The position numbers and the translations under genes are program-made. This document shows positions 13,101 through 21,317 of a DNA stretch of 64,000 nt, piece by piece. Numbering within the stretch: position 1 is the stretch's first letter; the number at the start of each line of letters is the position of its first letter. The notes beneath the pieces are model-generated. The model made no database searches, had not been told where the DNA came from, and saw nothing but the letters and a program-made list of their open reading frames with translations. The stretch lies in contig OZ038457.1 of assembly GCA_964036195.1 (NCBI GenBank), forward strand, positions 26,856,787 through 26,920,786. The letters run 5' to 3'. Origin of the DNA: Sphaerolaimus hirsutus. Taxonomy: Eukaryota > Nematoda > Chromadorea > Monhysterida > Sphaerolaimidae.

Positions 13101-14348
13101 GAAATCAATTCAAAGACAATGGATATCCCAGAGACAGCAGTGACAGTCAAAGTGGATTTACTGGACCCAGCAATTGTCCAGAAACATGTCAGAAATCAGA
13201 GCTCGAACAGAGACTCTGTACCAAACCCTGCTCAGAGGAACTCAGCATCAGATAGAGTCCTGAGGAGTGCAACAGGGAAGGCCACAGCAACCACCAGCAA
13301 TCTGGTGATTGGAATGCTATGCATGGTGTTGATGCTGACAGGCATGTCAGAGTCAGCAACGCTGAGAGAAGCCGGCAAAGCTTACAGCGAAGTATTTTCC
13401 AGAACATACGTTCTAGAAACCTCGACAGTAAGGCCACCATCATTGGCAGCGCATCATGGATTGCCGCCTTTGCCTTCAGAATGGCCACCAAAATCTGTCA
13501 GAGAAATGCAGACTTATGAGAGATTCAAAGATGCAATCAAGGATCATCCTGTGGAACAGGTGATCAATTCACAAAGCCAGAAGTATCAGATTTGCACCAG
13601 TGGAAGGCATGGACATGCGCTTACAGTTCCTGAAGAAGTGCAGTGCCATATCCCACCAAGGAATTTTGTCAAGGCAATGAAAGTTACACTTTACGCACAG
13701 AGACAGATTCCACAGAAAGAGAAAGCATACAGATGCTACATCAGAATCAAAGAGATCATCACACACACCAGTTTCTGGGGAGCGAAAGGCATTACAGGCA
13801 ATTTTGAGAAATACCAGCAAGTTGGTGTGGTAGCCTGTAACTATGCAAGAATTCACAAGATGTTCAGAGGAACACCTTTGGTGGAAATGGAGCCCAGAGT
13901 GTGGACAACCAATCAAACCTTGAATGTGGAATATTCATGGTGTTGTCATGACAAAGAAAATGTCGTCAGTAACTTCTACATGGAAGAAGGAACCGTGGCT
14001 TCACTTGATGGAAAGACTGTAATCAGCGACTTGCAAGATTTCAGCCAGTGCAGAGCCATGATGGGACATTGCAGAGACCACAATTATGGAATCACAGTGT
14101 GGGATACGGAGAATTTCAAGCATCAATGTGCATATGAGAGAATTGGCAGATTCAAATCAGAAATATCTGGCCAGACAATTATTGTATCAAAGTTGCAAGC
14201 AGCATACTCCCACAGCAACAAGACAAAGAGGCCAATTGGTTCAGAATGTGTTCCGGGAGACACATACTACACCGATCAAGGAGGTGTATTCATCCAGTTT
14301 GACAGAAGAGAAGATGTGCTGTGGAATGGGCAATGCCAGGAAAGATAG
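7137..14348 (+). CDS. BEL/Pao Gag-Pol polyprotein fused to N-terminal part of an envelope-like glycoprotein
   Basis: 2403 codons from ATG 7137 (context gcaaaaATGg); the frame is open to 7113 but only through GTG. Residues about 178-320 form a DUF1759-type gag domain. Three zinc knuckles follow: C417-C420-H427-C432, C451-C454-H459-C464 and C470-C473-H478-C483. The retropepsin motif DTGS is at 613-616. Reverse transcriptase has VADIEKAF with Asp978 and YVDN at 1056-1059, where most reverse transcriptases read YVDD. RNase H residues are Asp1239, Glu1284 and Asp1315. Integrase has an HHCC-like zinc region near 1600-1645 and the triad Asp1675, Asp1737, Glu1798. DUF5641 spans about 1885-1990. A hydrophobic segment at about 2055-2075 then starts a cysteine-rich envelope-like ectodomain that runs into a TAG at 14346. 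No protease cut sites could be assigned. Confidence 0.95.
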   Translation: MVSPTGHIRKTLGPAKHRVDNRLAREYAKYDQELFAGATKEEKRTEMRRVIASVKQEGAKLDSAMTAVKTQFDAWRDVVKDIDEPDQLEQEQKIYQDSYEEYANMSDLVTQKMAAMNVYIEELQDMIQQQSGNTMYEVNTAFIQQMAAQMALTAQGAAPGASSTNATTAKSVKLQKLEVEQFTGEIVKFRSWWQMFESHIHNRTDLEDISKFSYLRSLLKGSAFGMISGLSVTAENYAPAIAMLKKRYDQPVVVRNTLMSNIMKLRQARNTCQDMRILFDAIERLLQQLESLGESVEHPMLLSQLQQKVPPEVLREIQKEQGTEEALTVEIFRKLFGKQLALSEAVQHAQQTEAPVQQSRQGFGNNPRAQQFNNRFQGNGNRFRGPENPRTSTGSMSVIQNGQSAPQAGFMNPGRPCVFCNDTQQLHFNDKCPKFKTARERRVILSKAERCLRCLQKGHYMNQCQFTRSCFYCKSNRHHTVVCPEKFGDNGNGNAGRQIPAFRANGQQNGQQSANNGRKSVPTASQPAQSQQRKATVNCVTVEEAGPEMVETETISSTVVTEPNTKQQNTSVNLSVNRNMSMLMTARTVIEASEMDTEMEPEQPPLQIQAFLDTGSQGTYMSEKVAKKLNLKSTGEHHIQVYTFGNEKPHYKVVQQVEFRMRLRNGQKVDMVADVVPTLTTEQVKVPVSEQDEKYLQKYFPDESYFADRIPKDKGTECKFKPDIIVGLNYFWDLMSRNTSTTRLPSGLYVIPSELGLLMGGGQLTSNRNQWTTDGAYPVVVNTIVHQIQREKWYEEAPLSVAPVPNVKDMDRLDTIGIMDQPDLVEDDEAIKQFNESVQRNPDGRYSVKFMYKPNLHELPDNKAMAFKRFRYLTNRLKRDPELLEKIQTIMKTQEEQGVIEKVQEDIMDGRKFHILPHQPVITPEKTTTKVREVYDASAKPPGMPSLNECMYRGPVILPQLVGMLMRFRLHGIALVADIEKAFLQISLQDSDRDVTRFLWYKDPTKPSMEDNIQIYRFARVPFGIICSPALLALTVRYHLNQAGTENAKLIDENLYVDNLILSVDTEQKAIELYQESKVLFTEAQMNLREWNSNNKNFTWQLAESDVAKEIVTTVLGMKWDTESDQMWLKTPKTVQQSQLSETDQKIKLPTKRTVAKVTAGCFDPMGLVSPVLLPAKRFLQTLWHSGPSAKEWDTPLSEEQTTIWQQLETELLKVGQIKFNRNLNYQSGADAQLHIFVDASAMAYSAAAYICQKTENDSGTSSLLYSRLRLAPKKPEVTIPRLELLAMLIGSRMSKFIHKELKDVKFSQTVVWSDSTCCLKWLTTAKPLACFVKNRLDEIRKIQSETENMHIRHIAGLENPADMATRGMNMSELEGSNLWWKGPEWLMTGEWPEPKVEPVTPEVMAEIKKEELKFPKASPIYLGATQQVVSDPDASNVQADESKQSNPLGIEIQRFSSLTKLLDATVYVMRFVRQMHKKRSKNDSQNGLSEIMKSICGTMKPQGIISIEEREGALKYWIKVMQQNHYKGVAEILATGHSRGSQNSKKTAADQQLIKWLNVQMHQDGILKCHGRMEHTDPQEVTVPLILLPATATVTQMIVRDQHEKLMHAGVQHTLAAIRQKYWITQGRRVIYNVTRTCSTCKKLGAKPYQLPPMPDLPETRVQRARPFQYTGLDYLGPVWYKVNKDHRKMWICLFTCMVTRAVHLESVLDMTAQEFLNAVRRFIARRGKPEAVISDNATQFKLTEKVLSTSTDKAINIGKEWSEMVKSGAVQTYCSQQQIQWNMTTPMAPWQGGVYERMVGITKKHFKAAVGHRMLTLQELLTLLPKVEAVINSRPISYIYGDVKSLRVLTPKDFLTGEGQIGAPQFDADKDGEFVPRMDNVAKLQKYWETTQQTLDKFWDLWHQEYIPSLRERTQVTHKHGRLTATQEPKVNEVVLIYEENMPRGAWRMGRIEQLEPSKDGQIRSAKVRTANRNVVSRPLNQLYPLEINSKTMDIPETAVTVKVDLLDPAIVQKHVRNQSSNRDSVPNPAQRNSASDRVLRSATGKATATTSNLVIGMLCMVLMLTGMSESATLREAGKAYSEVFSRTYVLETSTVRPPSLAAHHGLPPLPSEWPPKSVREMQTYERFKDAIKDHPVEQVINSQSQKYQICTSGRHGHALTVPEEVQCHIPPRNFVKAMKVTLYAQRQIPQKEKAYRCYIRIKEIITHTSFWGAKGITGNFEKYQQVGVVACNYARIHKMFRGTPLVEMEPRVWTTNQTLNVEYSWCCHDKENVVSNFYMEEGTVASLDGKTVISDLQDFSQCRAMMGHCRDHNYGITVWDTENFKHQCAYERIGRFKSEISGQTIIVSKLQAAYSHSNKTKRPIGSECVPGDTYYTDQGGVFIQFDRREDVLWNGQCQER

Positions 14349-15838
14349 TGGAGGCGAGAGAGTCAACAATCAGTGGAACATTGTATGCCAGATTGGACGA
14401 CAGAAACTCCAAGTTTCAGTTCCTGCAACATGTGGTCAGAGAAATGACTCAGGCACAATTTGCGATTGTATGGCATCAGTTATGTCAACTTCGCAAGAAC
14501 CAGCTGGACATGTTGACTCAGCTTTTCCGCATCGATCCAACATTGGGAATTCGAGCCATGCTGGGAAGACAGGATGTTCATGCAGAATGGGCTGGAGAAG
14601 CAATTATGTTTTGGGAATGCAAGGAAGTGCAGCCATACATAATTTATCAAACGGGAAAAGTGGGAGAGACATGCTACAAATACACACCAATGAGATTGGA
14701 CAAAGACGGGCCCTTGTGGTTCAAGAGCCCAGGCAGCAGAGACTTGGTGGAGAAATCACCAGAAGAGGACTGCAGCCACACCACACCGCACCTGTACAGA
14801 AATGAGCATGGACAGTGGAAGTCCGCACATGGAATGGTGCATGTCACAGAGACACCAATTGAAATGACATGGAAAGGACAATGGCAGGCCTTCACGTTTG
14901 ACGCGCCTCACCTGTTCACCAACATTGTCAACAGAGCGACCAATTTCATGGATGTCAGAGGCCAGATTCAGAGACTACAGAATTTGGAGCATGTGCAGAA
15001 CCAGTTGATCGATTACACAGCAGATATGTCATTGGATCCCAGAGTGATCAGAAATTCAATAGAAGGCATTGGAGCTGGAATTGGACAGACAGCAGCAGGA
15101 ATCGGCAAAGCATATGGTCATTATATATCTGGAGTGTCAAAAAGGTACACCAACTTTATGGGAGGAATGCTGAAAGGACCCTTTCAAGTGATCATCAACA
15201 CAATCGCAATGCTGCTGGGGATCACAATCCTGATAGCCGGAATTGTAGCTGCAGGATACCTGTGGTACAATTGGAGGATTGCCACAGGGAAACCAGTGAT
15301 TCCACCGTGTGTATACACATGCATATGGAAATGCATAGTGTGTCCATTCAAATGCATATGGCTATGCTTCAGAGCCATCAGATATACTATCAAGAAATCA
15401 ACTCAGAAAGAGACCAATTACCCACAGAGAAAAGTGCGCAAGACAGAGTTGAGACCAGCAATCAAGAGGAGAGCCAGATCCAACTCAACACAGTCCGTCA
15501 GATTTGCCAGGAGAGCAGAAACAGAGGACAGAATGGCAAAGTCACTATCAGCATACGTTCAACCAGATGAAAGTTCAGCTGATGAAGGACAAGTCAGAGC
15601 CAGGAACAGAGACAGTGTTCACATGCCCGATATCCGCAAATTCACCTCACGCGAACGCGCAGGAAGCGACACGGGCAACTACCTGCTTCATCATCAGGCT
15701 AGGTCGGCGTTGGCATCACCAACAACCGGACCTGCAACTTCACGCACGCCCACGACTTCGCGCACGACCACGTTCACCACCGAGGCGACTGTGGAAACGC
15801 CACTCATCACTTTGGCGCCCACCACCACCAGCATGTGA
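14303..15838 (+). pseudogene. C-terminal part of the envelope-like glycoprotein, in the -1 frame
   Basis: The glycoprotein reading continues in the -1 frame relative to the polyprotein. This frame opens after a TGA at 14300-14302, overlaps the polyprotein for 46 bases, has its first ATG at 14333 and ends at TGA 15836-15838. It encodes a helical segment, a tract rich in aromatic and cysteine residues, a glycine-rich stretch (about 15064-15125), one strong membrane helix (about 15182-15275) followed by a cysteine-rich segment that could be palmitoylated (about 15307-15370), and a basic then Ser/Thr-rich tail. That layout is of a class of membrane-anchored viral fusion proteins; the segment before the glycine-rich stretch reminds me of the glycoproteins of chuviruses, which some BEL/Pao elements carry. 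No slippery heptamer occurs in the 46-base overlap, so I treat it as a broken frame rather than programmed frameshifting. Confidence 0.75.
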
Positions 15839-15880
15839 CGTTGCTGCAACAACGGGGTGCAGCAACTCTTCCGCCCGGAG
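15839..15880 (+). other. Expected polypurine-tract position; no clear tract
   Basis: The 42 bases between the envelope-like stop codon and the 3' LTR read as mixed sequence ending CTTCCGCCCGGAG. Only CGGAG abuts the LTR. A canonical run of 8 or more purines, which primes plus-strand synthesis in most LTR elements, is not present here. Confidence 0.6.
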
Positions 15881-17168
15881 TGTGCTGACCGTGGCAAAAT
15901 GGATGGATAAAGAAATACAGAGAATTGATAATTAGGCTCATATTTGCACATTTACTTATTTGCACTAATTTACAATTTATGCACTATATTAATTTACCAC
16001 GCAAATTGTATTTCCTGCACTATATTATTTACCCATGGAGAATATTCGATTAGGAAAGTGTTCTATAAGTTATTGATAGGTTTATGTGGAATGTTTAGGT
16101 TAAAAGGTCAAATATGTTATTATTAGGTGTATTAATATAAAATTAGGCTCATTCAACTCGCCGTAATTTTCTGATCATGATTATACATACATTTGCATAG
16201 TTTACTTGCAGTTTACAAAAGTCAAATCTTGTAATTATTTACGTACCGCGTAATTATCTAGGCCAGCGTCCTAATAGAGAAATGGTGCCCTGCGTGCAAC
16301 TAGCATTTACTTTACAAAGCCCTTCACATAGGTATAATTGTCATAACCCTGTTCACAACTATTTATATTTACTTAATAATTATAATACCTTGCTCAATCG
16401 AATATATTATAAACTCTGCTCAATTACAATACCCATTTACCTCAAATAAGTCCCAATTTGCTAGATTATTCAACATACGTTTCCAGGAAGTGATTATTAT
16501 TATCATGTTGAATATACCTTATTCTATTTACGTCATTAGGAACATTTGCACTACTATTTACAGTTTCAAACCCTAATTTATTAGTTCCAATGTGCGTCAA
16601 TGTTTTCTGACAAATTGAAGCAAATTAGTAAATCGGCCGAGTTTGCCGACTTCGCGCCTCAAGATTAATAGTTTTTCCATTAGCCCAATTTGTACCTGGT
16701 ATTTCTTTACCATAATTATTTGAATGTATGCACGCGCAGTATAAGGCAACTGTTTCGGCTAAATGTGTTTATTTGCTGCATTTATGTCTTATTTGTGCAT
16801 TTGTATTAGGAAATTACTGTAGCTGTTTTTCTATACGTGATTTCCGTGTCTTAGCTACTTTGAGAGTTTTTACTTCAGTCTGCGGACCCACCCCAAGTGA
16901 ACAAAATAAGCTAGCGATAGAAACTTCGACTAGGAAGCTCGCTAGGCTTTGCGCTTTTGTAACACGCTGTATCTGATCGAAATAAAGTACCTGAAACAAT
17001 TCGAACCCCCTTTCAACACGCAACCACGAAATAAACTCAACTTGGCTGTCGACAAGTGGACGTTCGGCTACAACGGGAAATCAACCACTCTAAAGGCCGT
17101 TTCTCACTACGGTCTTGAAGCAGCCGGATTCGGTGGTAGAAGACGCTGACTTCGGTGGCTTCATCACA
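15881..17168 (+). repeat. 3' LTR
   Basis: Same length as the 5' LTR and identical except for two substitutions (16313 and 16326). AATAAA signals recur at 16981-16986 and about 17030-17035. It is followed at once by TTTGG, the right copy of the target duplication. Confidence 0.97.
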
Positions 17169-17173
17169 TTTGG

Positions 17174-17663
17174 TATCCATACAAGAAATTTGGAAAGTGT
17201 ATTTACACTTACACTTACACTTTCCAAAAATACCGGTATTTTAACAACTCTGGGCGCGGCCACAACGTCCGCGGCCCCAATGTCGCGGCCACAATGTCGC
17301 AGCCACAATGGGCTCATACTTGGGGGGGGGGACGAGGGTGGGTATTTTGAGGAAATACGGTGTATACATACCCACCAGGGTAAAAACTGTTATTTCTACT
17401 GCATTGGGTACATTTTTGCCATTTTTTATTTTTGTCGGTTTGGGTCTCGTTAACGAGACCCAAACCGACAAATCGAGCAAAAACGCGGACAGTCGCGTGC
17501 GTCGTGTGTCAGTTTGTTGGCACATTGCCGTCACAAGCTGCGAACGTGTTTTTTTATTTTTTTGTGCTGACATTTAGTATTCCAATGGAATGGCACATTT
17601 TGGCACTCACGAAAACAACACAAAGGCAGCCTCCAATTGAATGGCAGGTACTAGATATTATTA
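17174..17663. repeat. Mixed repeat fragments with a perfect 42-bp palindrome
   Basis: Holds the right part of the ACACTTAC element (17190-17225), a GCGGCCACAA-rich stretch (17252-17310), a one-ended CCGTATT-type fragment (about 17315-17371) and a perfect palindrome at 17431-17472 centred on GTTAAC. The stretch 17541-17565 (GTCACAAGCTGCGAACGTG) recurs inverted at about 20640-20662, so the two sites may be the ends of one element that later received the 17664-19926 insertion. No gene is seen. Confidence 0.65.
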
Positions 17664-18130
17664 GGGTGTAAACTAAGTTTCTTATATATTTTTGCAATCT
17701 GATACAAATACACATTCCTACATTCAATTCTGTTGTACGTTGACCGATTTTGATGCCCTTCAAGTAAGTTTGGTTTTGATATCTGGGCTATACGAAAAAA
17801 ATTTGTTTGCTCAAATAATCCCCCAGTCCCGAGATAAGGGGGGCCAATAACATCATGGTCATTTTGCATGGCCGATCTGGCGGATCAACTTCAGAGCTCC
17901 ATAACTCGGCCATTTCTGAGCTGATTTCGACCATTCAACACATACAATGATCACGACAACCTGTAGATTCCATTTTTATAGTTGGCTTAGTGATGTCTAC
18001 ATTCCCAATGGATTTGGATCCGATTTGGAGCCGATTTGGAGCCGATTTGGACCGTTCAACATTTAAAATGATCGGCACAACCTTTAGATTACATTTTTGT
18101 AGTTGGCTTATCAAGAGCTTATCAAAGATG

Positions 18131-18607
18131 CAGGGGTTTAGTAGGGGGGGGGGGGTTGGGGGGGGTTACCCCCCCAAATCCGCCAGCTATCTATCTATCC
18201 CAGAGGCCCGCACAGCTATCTATCTATCCCGGAGGCAAAATTTTGGGCTACTATCCCCTAAACCCCCCCCCCAAATCAGCCAGCTATCTACCTGTCTGGA
18301 GCGATTTTTGTGAAACTATACCCCAATTTTCACTCAAAATCGCTATTTTTCATACCGTTATATAGATTTTAACCTTCAAAATCACTAGTTCATGCGTCTA
18401 ACTGCCTATTTTCAGCTATTTTTAGTACTATATGTTCTTATATACCCATTTTAAGCTATTTCTCACCTACTTTTAGTGATTTTTCTTCTTTTCCTCCCTT
18501 CTATGCCTATATTTTGAACCCAGTGACCCCCCCCTAACCCCCACCCAGAAAATTGTTCAGCTATCTATATCTCTGGAGGAGCGATTTGCTATCTATATGA
18601 ACCCCTG
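18131..18607. mobile_element. hAT-like non-autonomous element (GATAGATAGCTG family)
   Basis: Ends CAGGGGTTTAGTAGGG and, inverted, CAGGGGTTCATATAG. The interior has repeated GCTATCTATCTATCC words and long C/G runs, the same order as in 28897-29367 and 31226-31715 but in the opposite orientation. No target duplication is obvious for this copy. Confidence 0.75.
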
Positions 18608-19022
18608 CGGGAGTTCAAATCTACAAAACCCCTGCAGTGATGTCAAAATCCCTTATGCCGATTTGACTAGGTTTTTCAGCGCAAAAAAAAGAAATTTCTG
18701 AACATGCTATCATACAGTTTTGACAATGAGAATTCATATACTGGGCGAATTTTTTAAATATCTCTAGCCAATACAAAGTTATAGCACTTCAAACTTCCGC
18801 CTCCCATCCACATAAAAAACCACTTGAAGAACGTGGCGTGCAAATTCATAACTCCATATCTTGACCTTTTCTCACCAATTTTCACAAATGAACACTTCAA
18901 ATGATCAGAACAACCTGCAGATTTCATTTTTATGCTAACATTATCGGTATATTTCACTAGATTTCCCATAAAAACAAAATAATGCGAACTGTTGTATGAA
19001 ATAATCATTATGAAAATGCAAA

Positions 19023-19471
19023 TACCATATTTTCTCAAATAGTTCCCCCGGGGAATTATTTTTTCCTCAGACTTTTTTGAGGGGGGAAATATTCGAGGGG
19101 GGAACTATTCAAGGAGGAATCATTTTTATGTCAAAATTTTTAAGCACAGTTCTTTCAATTTATTTCACACAACATTCATGTTGAATGAAACAACATGCTG
19201 TTCGTCTTCAAATTCAACCACAATTTTGCATTTCCATCAGACGCATTTGCACATCGGACACATTTGCATTTGATGATGCATTCAATGCCTAGACACAGCA
19301 GCTTGTATGCTTGCTTCATCAATCGTTTTTTAAGTATATGTGGTATTTTTTGAGCGTCAGTGGGGGGAACTATTCGAGGGGAGAATTGTTTTTTTGCTCA
19401 CTCGCCTAACATGGGGGAACAAGGGAGGTGAGACTATTCAAGAGGGGGGAACTATTCAAGAAAACACGGTA
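19023..19471. mobile_element. CCGTATT-type inverted-repeat element (AGTTCCCCC variant)
   Basis: Left TACCATATTTTCTCAAATAG then TTCCCCC; right GGGGAACTATTCAAG then AAAACACGGTA. It contains the family phrase TTATTTTTTCCTCAG and several GGGGGGAACTATTC words. A closely related but longer copy is at 47204-48169. Confidence 0.8.
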
Positions 19472-19926
19472 TACAATCTGGGCATAAAAATGAAATCTTC
19501 GGGTTATTCTGATAATTTTAAGTGTTCATTGAGGAAAATCGGCTGAGAAATGGTCGAGATATGGATTTTTTTGCATTGAAAAACCGGGTCATTGGAACTT
19601 TAGACATCACTAATTCCAACCTTAAAAATGGAATCTACAGATCGTGCCGATCATTTTAAGTGTTGAACAGTCAAATCGGCCCAGAAATGGCCAAGTTCTT
19701 AACCTTGAAACTCGATCGACTGGATCGGCCATGTAAAATGGCCATTTTTTTATAGACCCCCCTTATCTCGGGACTGGTGGATTATTCGAGGAAACAAATT
19801 TTTTTCATTATAGCCCAGAACCCAAACCAAAACATACTCAAAGGGCATCAAAATCGCCCAACATACAACAGAATGGGACACATTTCTATGAAATCGCAAA
19901 AAATACAAGAAACTTAGTTCACACCC

Positions 19927-21317
19927 AAATACATTGGAAGGGTGACAAAAAACTAAAACGTGAAGAATGAATGGTGAGAATGTTCAAATAGATATTACCT
20001 AAATTCCAGCATTCAAAAAGATATTTATTGTTGACAATGAAAAATGTTGACACAAAATGGAAGAGCACTATTCTATTAGAAGAAATACAGAAACCATAAA
20101 AGTGATTTAGCATCACAAACAAATTGTTGAGTCTGATACTTTGAAAAGGACTGTATTTCCTCGAATTACCCCCCAAGGTGTTCATTTTCAGAATGGAAAT
20201 TTAGGGGGACGGTTAAACGAGGGGGTATTTCGAGGGGGGTATTATTTCACCAGAAATTTCTTGAACTCCCAGTACTAATTCATTGTTTTAAATGTACTCA
20301 GATGTACAAAAATGCACAAAACCACGATGTAAAAGACTCGATCGACTTATAAATATATTTAATTATGTAGCTAGTATAAAACTGGCATTTTACAGGGTCT
20401 AATTCATGTCACATGACATTTTACACTTTACAGGGTCTTTTACATGGTCTTGAACTGCCTCCTGGGGGCATTATGAGGAGGATCCATTCAAGGGGGGGGG
20501 GGTAATTCGAGGTAATACGGTATATGCATTCCCCCTATCACTCACTATAAACTACTTGCTCACACACTTATATAAGCAACTATGGTAAACTCCAGTGCCT
20601 CTTGAAAATTTTACTCATTGTCGTCACAAAAAAAATGAAAAAAACACGTTCGCAGCTTGTGGCGACAATCGACAACAAAAATCAGGCTCCCATGACAACA
20701 TTGTTTCTCGTGTGACGACAAGCGCTCATCGTCGCATTGTCGCCAATGAAAAGCTTGTGCCGACAACAACATTTTTTCGATCCAAAAAAGCGAACCGACA
20801 ACGCAAAATTTTTCAAATGCTTATAACTATGAGACGAAAAGACCGATTTATCTGAAATTTGGCATGTGAGTGCACCTAACTAGTGAGTATACTGACCTGT
20901 TTTTTCTCGCAGATATGGAACTTTTTTCTGGATTTATGGAACTTTTTCACTTTTTGATTTGTCGGCACATTTTGCAGTGTAAACGCCGCTTTACGTGCGG
21001 AACAAAACAGTCAAAAAGAATTTGCGATCAATCAATCAATTTAAAGTATTCAAAAAATTTATCATTTTTGCTCAATCGCACATGTCATTTCTATCCCATA
21101 TAAATATTTTTACATGCCATGATAAGCGGGACGATTCTAGAACAGAACTTAGTCTAAACCATTGTGCCGATTTGTTGTTGTTAGCAACCAACCGTGAAAA
21201 AGCTTCACTCCAACCCAAATGACTGTTATTCACATCCCAGAGTCGTTTTTAATGTCGATAAATGTGCCAAAAAGCAATAACAGTGGATTTGACAATTTTC
21301 CATGAAATAATAGAAGA
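19927..21317. repeat. Repeat-bearing interval upstream of the first gene
   Basis: Contains the CCGTATT-type element at 20151-20521 and, at about 20610-20993, a fragment of the CGACAA/GTCGGCA element ending TGCAGTGTAAACGCCGCT next to TTA. The interval from 20995 to 21317 is AT-rich, non-repetitive as far as I can see, and probably holds the promoter and 5' UTR of the gene starting at 21318; no TATA box or other site could be fixed. Confidence 0.5.
20151..20521. mobile_element. CCGTATT-type inverted-repeat element
   Basis: Left CTGTATTTCCTCGAATTACC with a C run; right GGTAATTCGAGGTAATACGG. Inside, at about 20395-20455, is a piece resembling the CCCTGTAAA foldback family (ATTTTACACTTTACAGGGTC). 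Confidence 0.8.

Larger units (their letters stand above)
4621..17168 (+). mobile_element. Complete BEL/Pao LTR retrotransposon with envelope-like region
   Basis: 12,548 bp from TGTGCTGACC to TTCATCACA. Both LTRs are 1288 bp and begin TG and end CA. The five bases TTTGG flank the element on both sides (4616-4620 and 17169-17173), a target duplication of the size usual for BEL/Pao. The LTRs differ at only two positions (5053/16313, A versus T, and 5066/16326, G versus A), which indicates a very recent insertion. Order inside is primer binding site, 1.2-kb leader, gag (DUF1759, zinc knuckles), aspartic protease, reverse transcriptase, RNase H, integrase, DUF5641, then an envelope-like glycoprotein region. 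The protease-RT-RNaseH-integrase order and DUF1759/DUF5641 modules are those of BEL/Pao. The single visible defect is a frame change within the envelope-like part. Confidence 0.97.
17664..19926. mobile_element. Large composite foldback element
   Basis: The left end GGGTGTAAACTAAGTTTCTT pairs with the right end AAGAAACTTAGTTCACACCC. Arms are homologous over several hundred bases in inverse order: the segments around CCCGAGATAAGGGGGG (about 17832), ACCATTCAACAC (about 17930) and GTAGATTCCATTTTTA (about 17962) return inverted at about 19770, 19665 and 19620, and 18860-18960 returns inverted at about 19480-19560. Two younger elements lie inside it (18131-18607 and 19023-19471). No transposase frame remains. 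Confidence 0.75.

Noticed and set aside
14303-14348. Programmed -1 ribosomal frameshift for the envelope-like frame
   Set aside because: No X XXY YYZ heptamer in the zero-frame codon phase occurs in the 46-base overlap, and no strong downstream pseudoknot is obvious.
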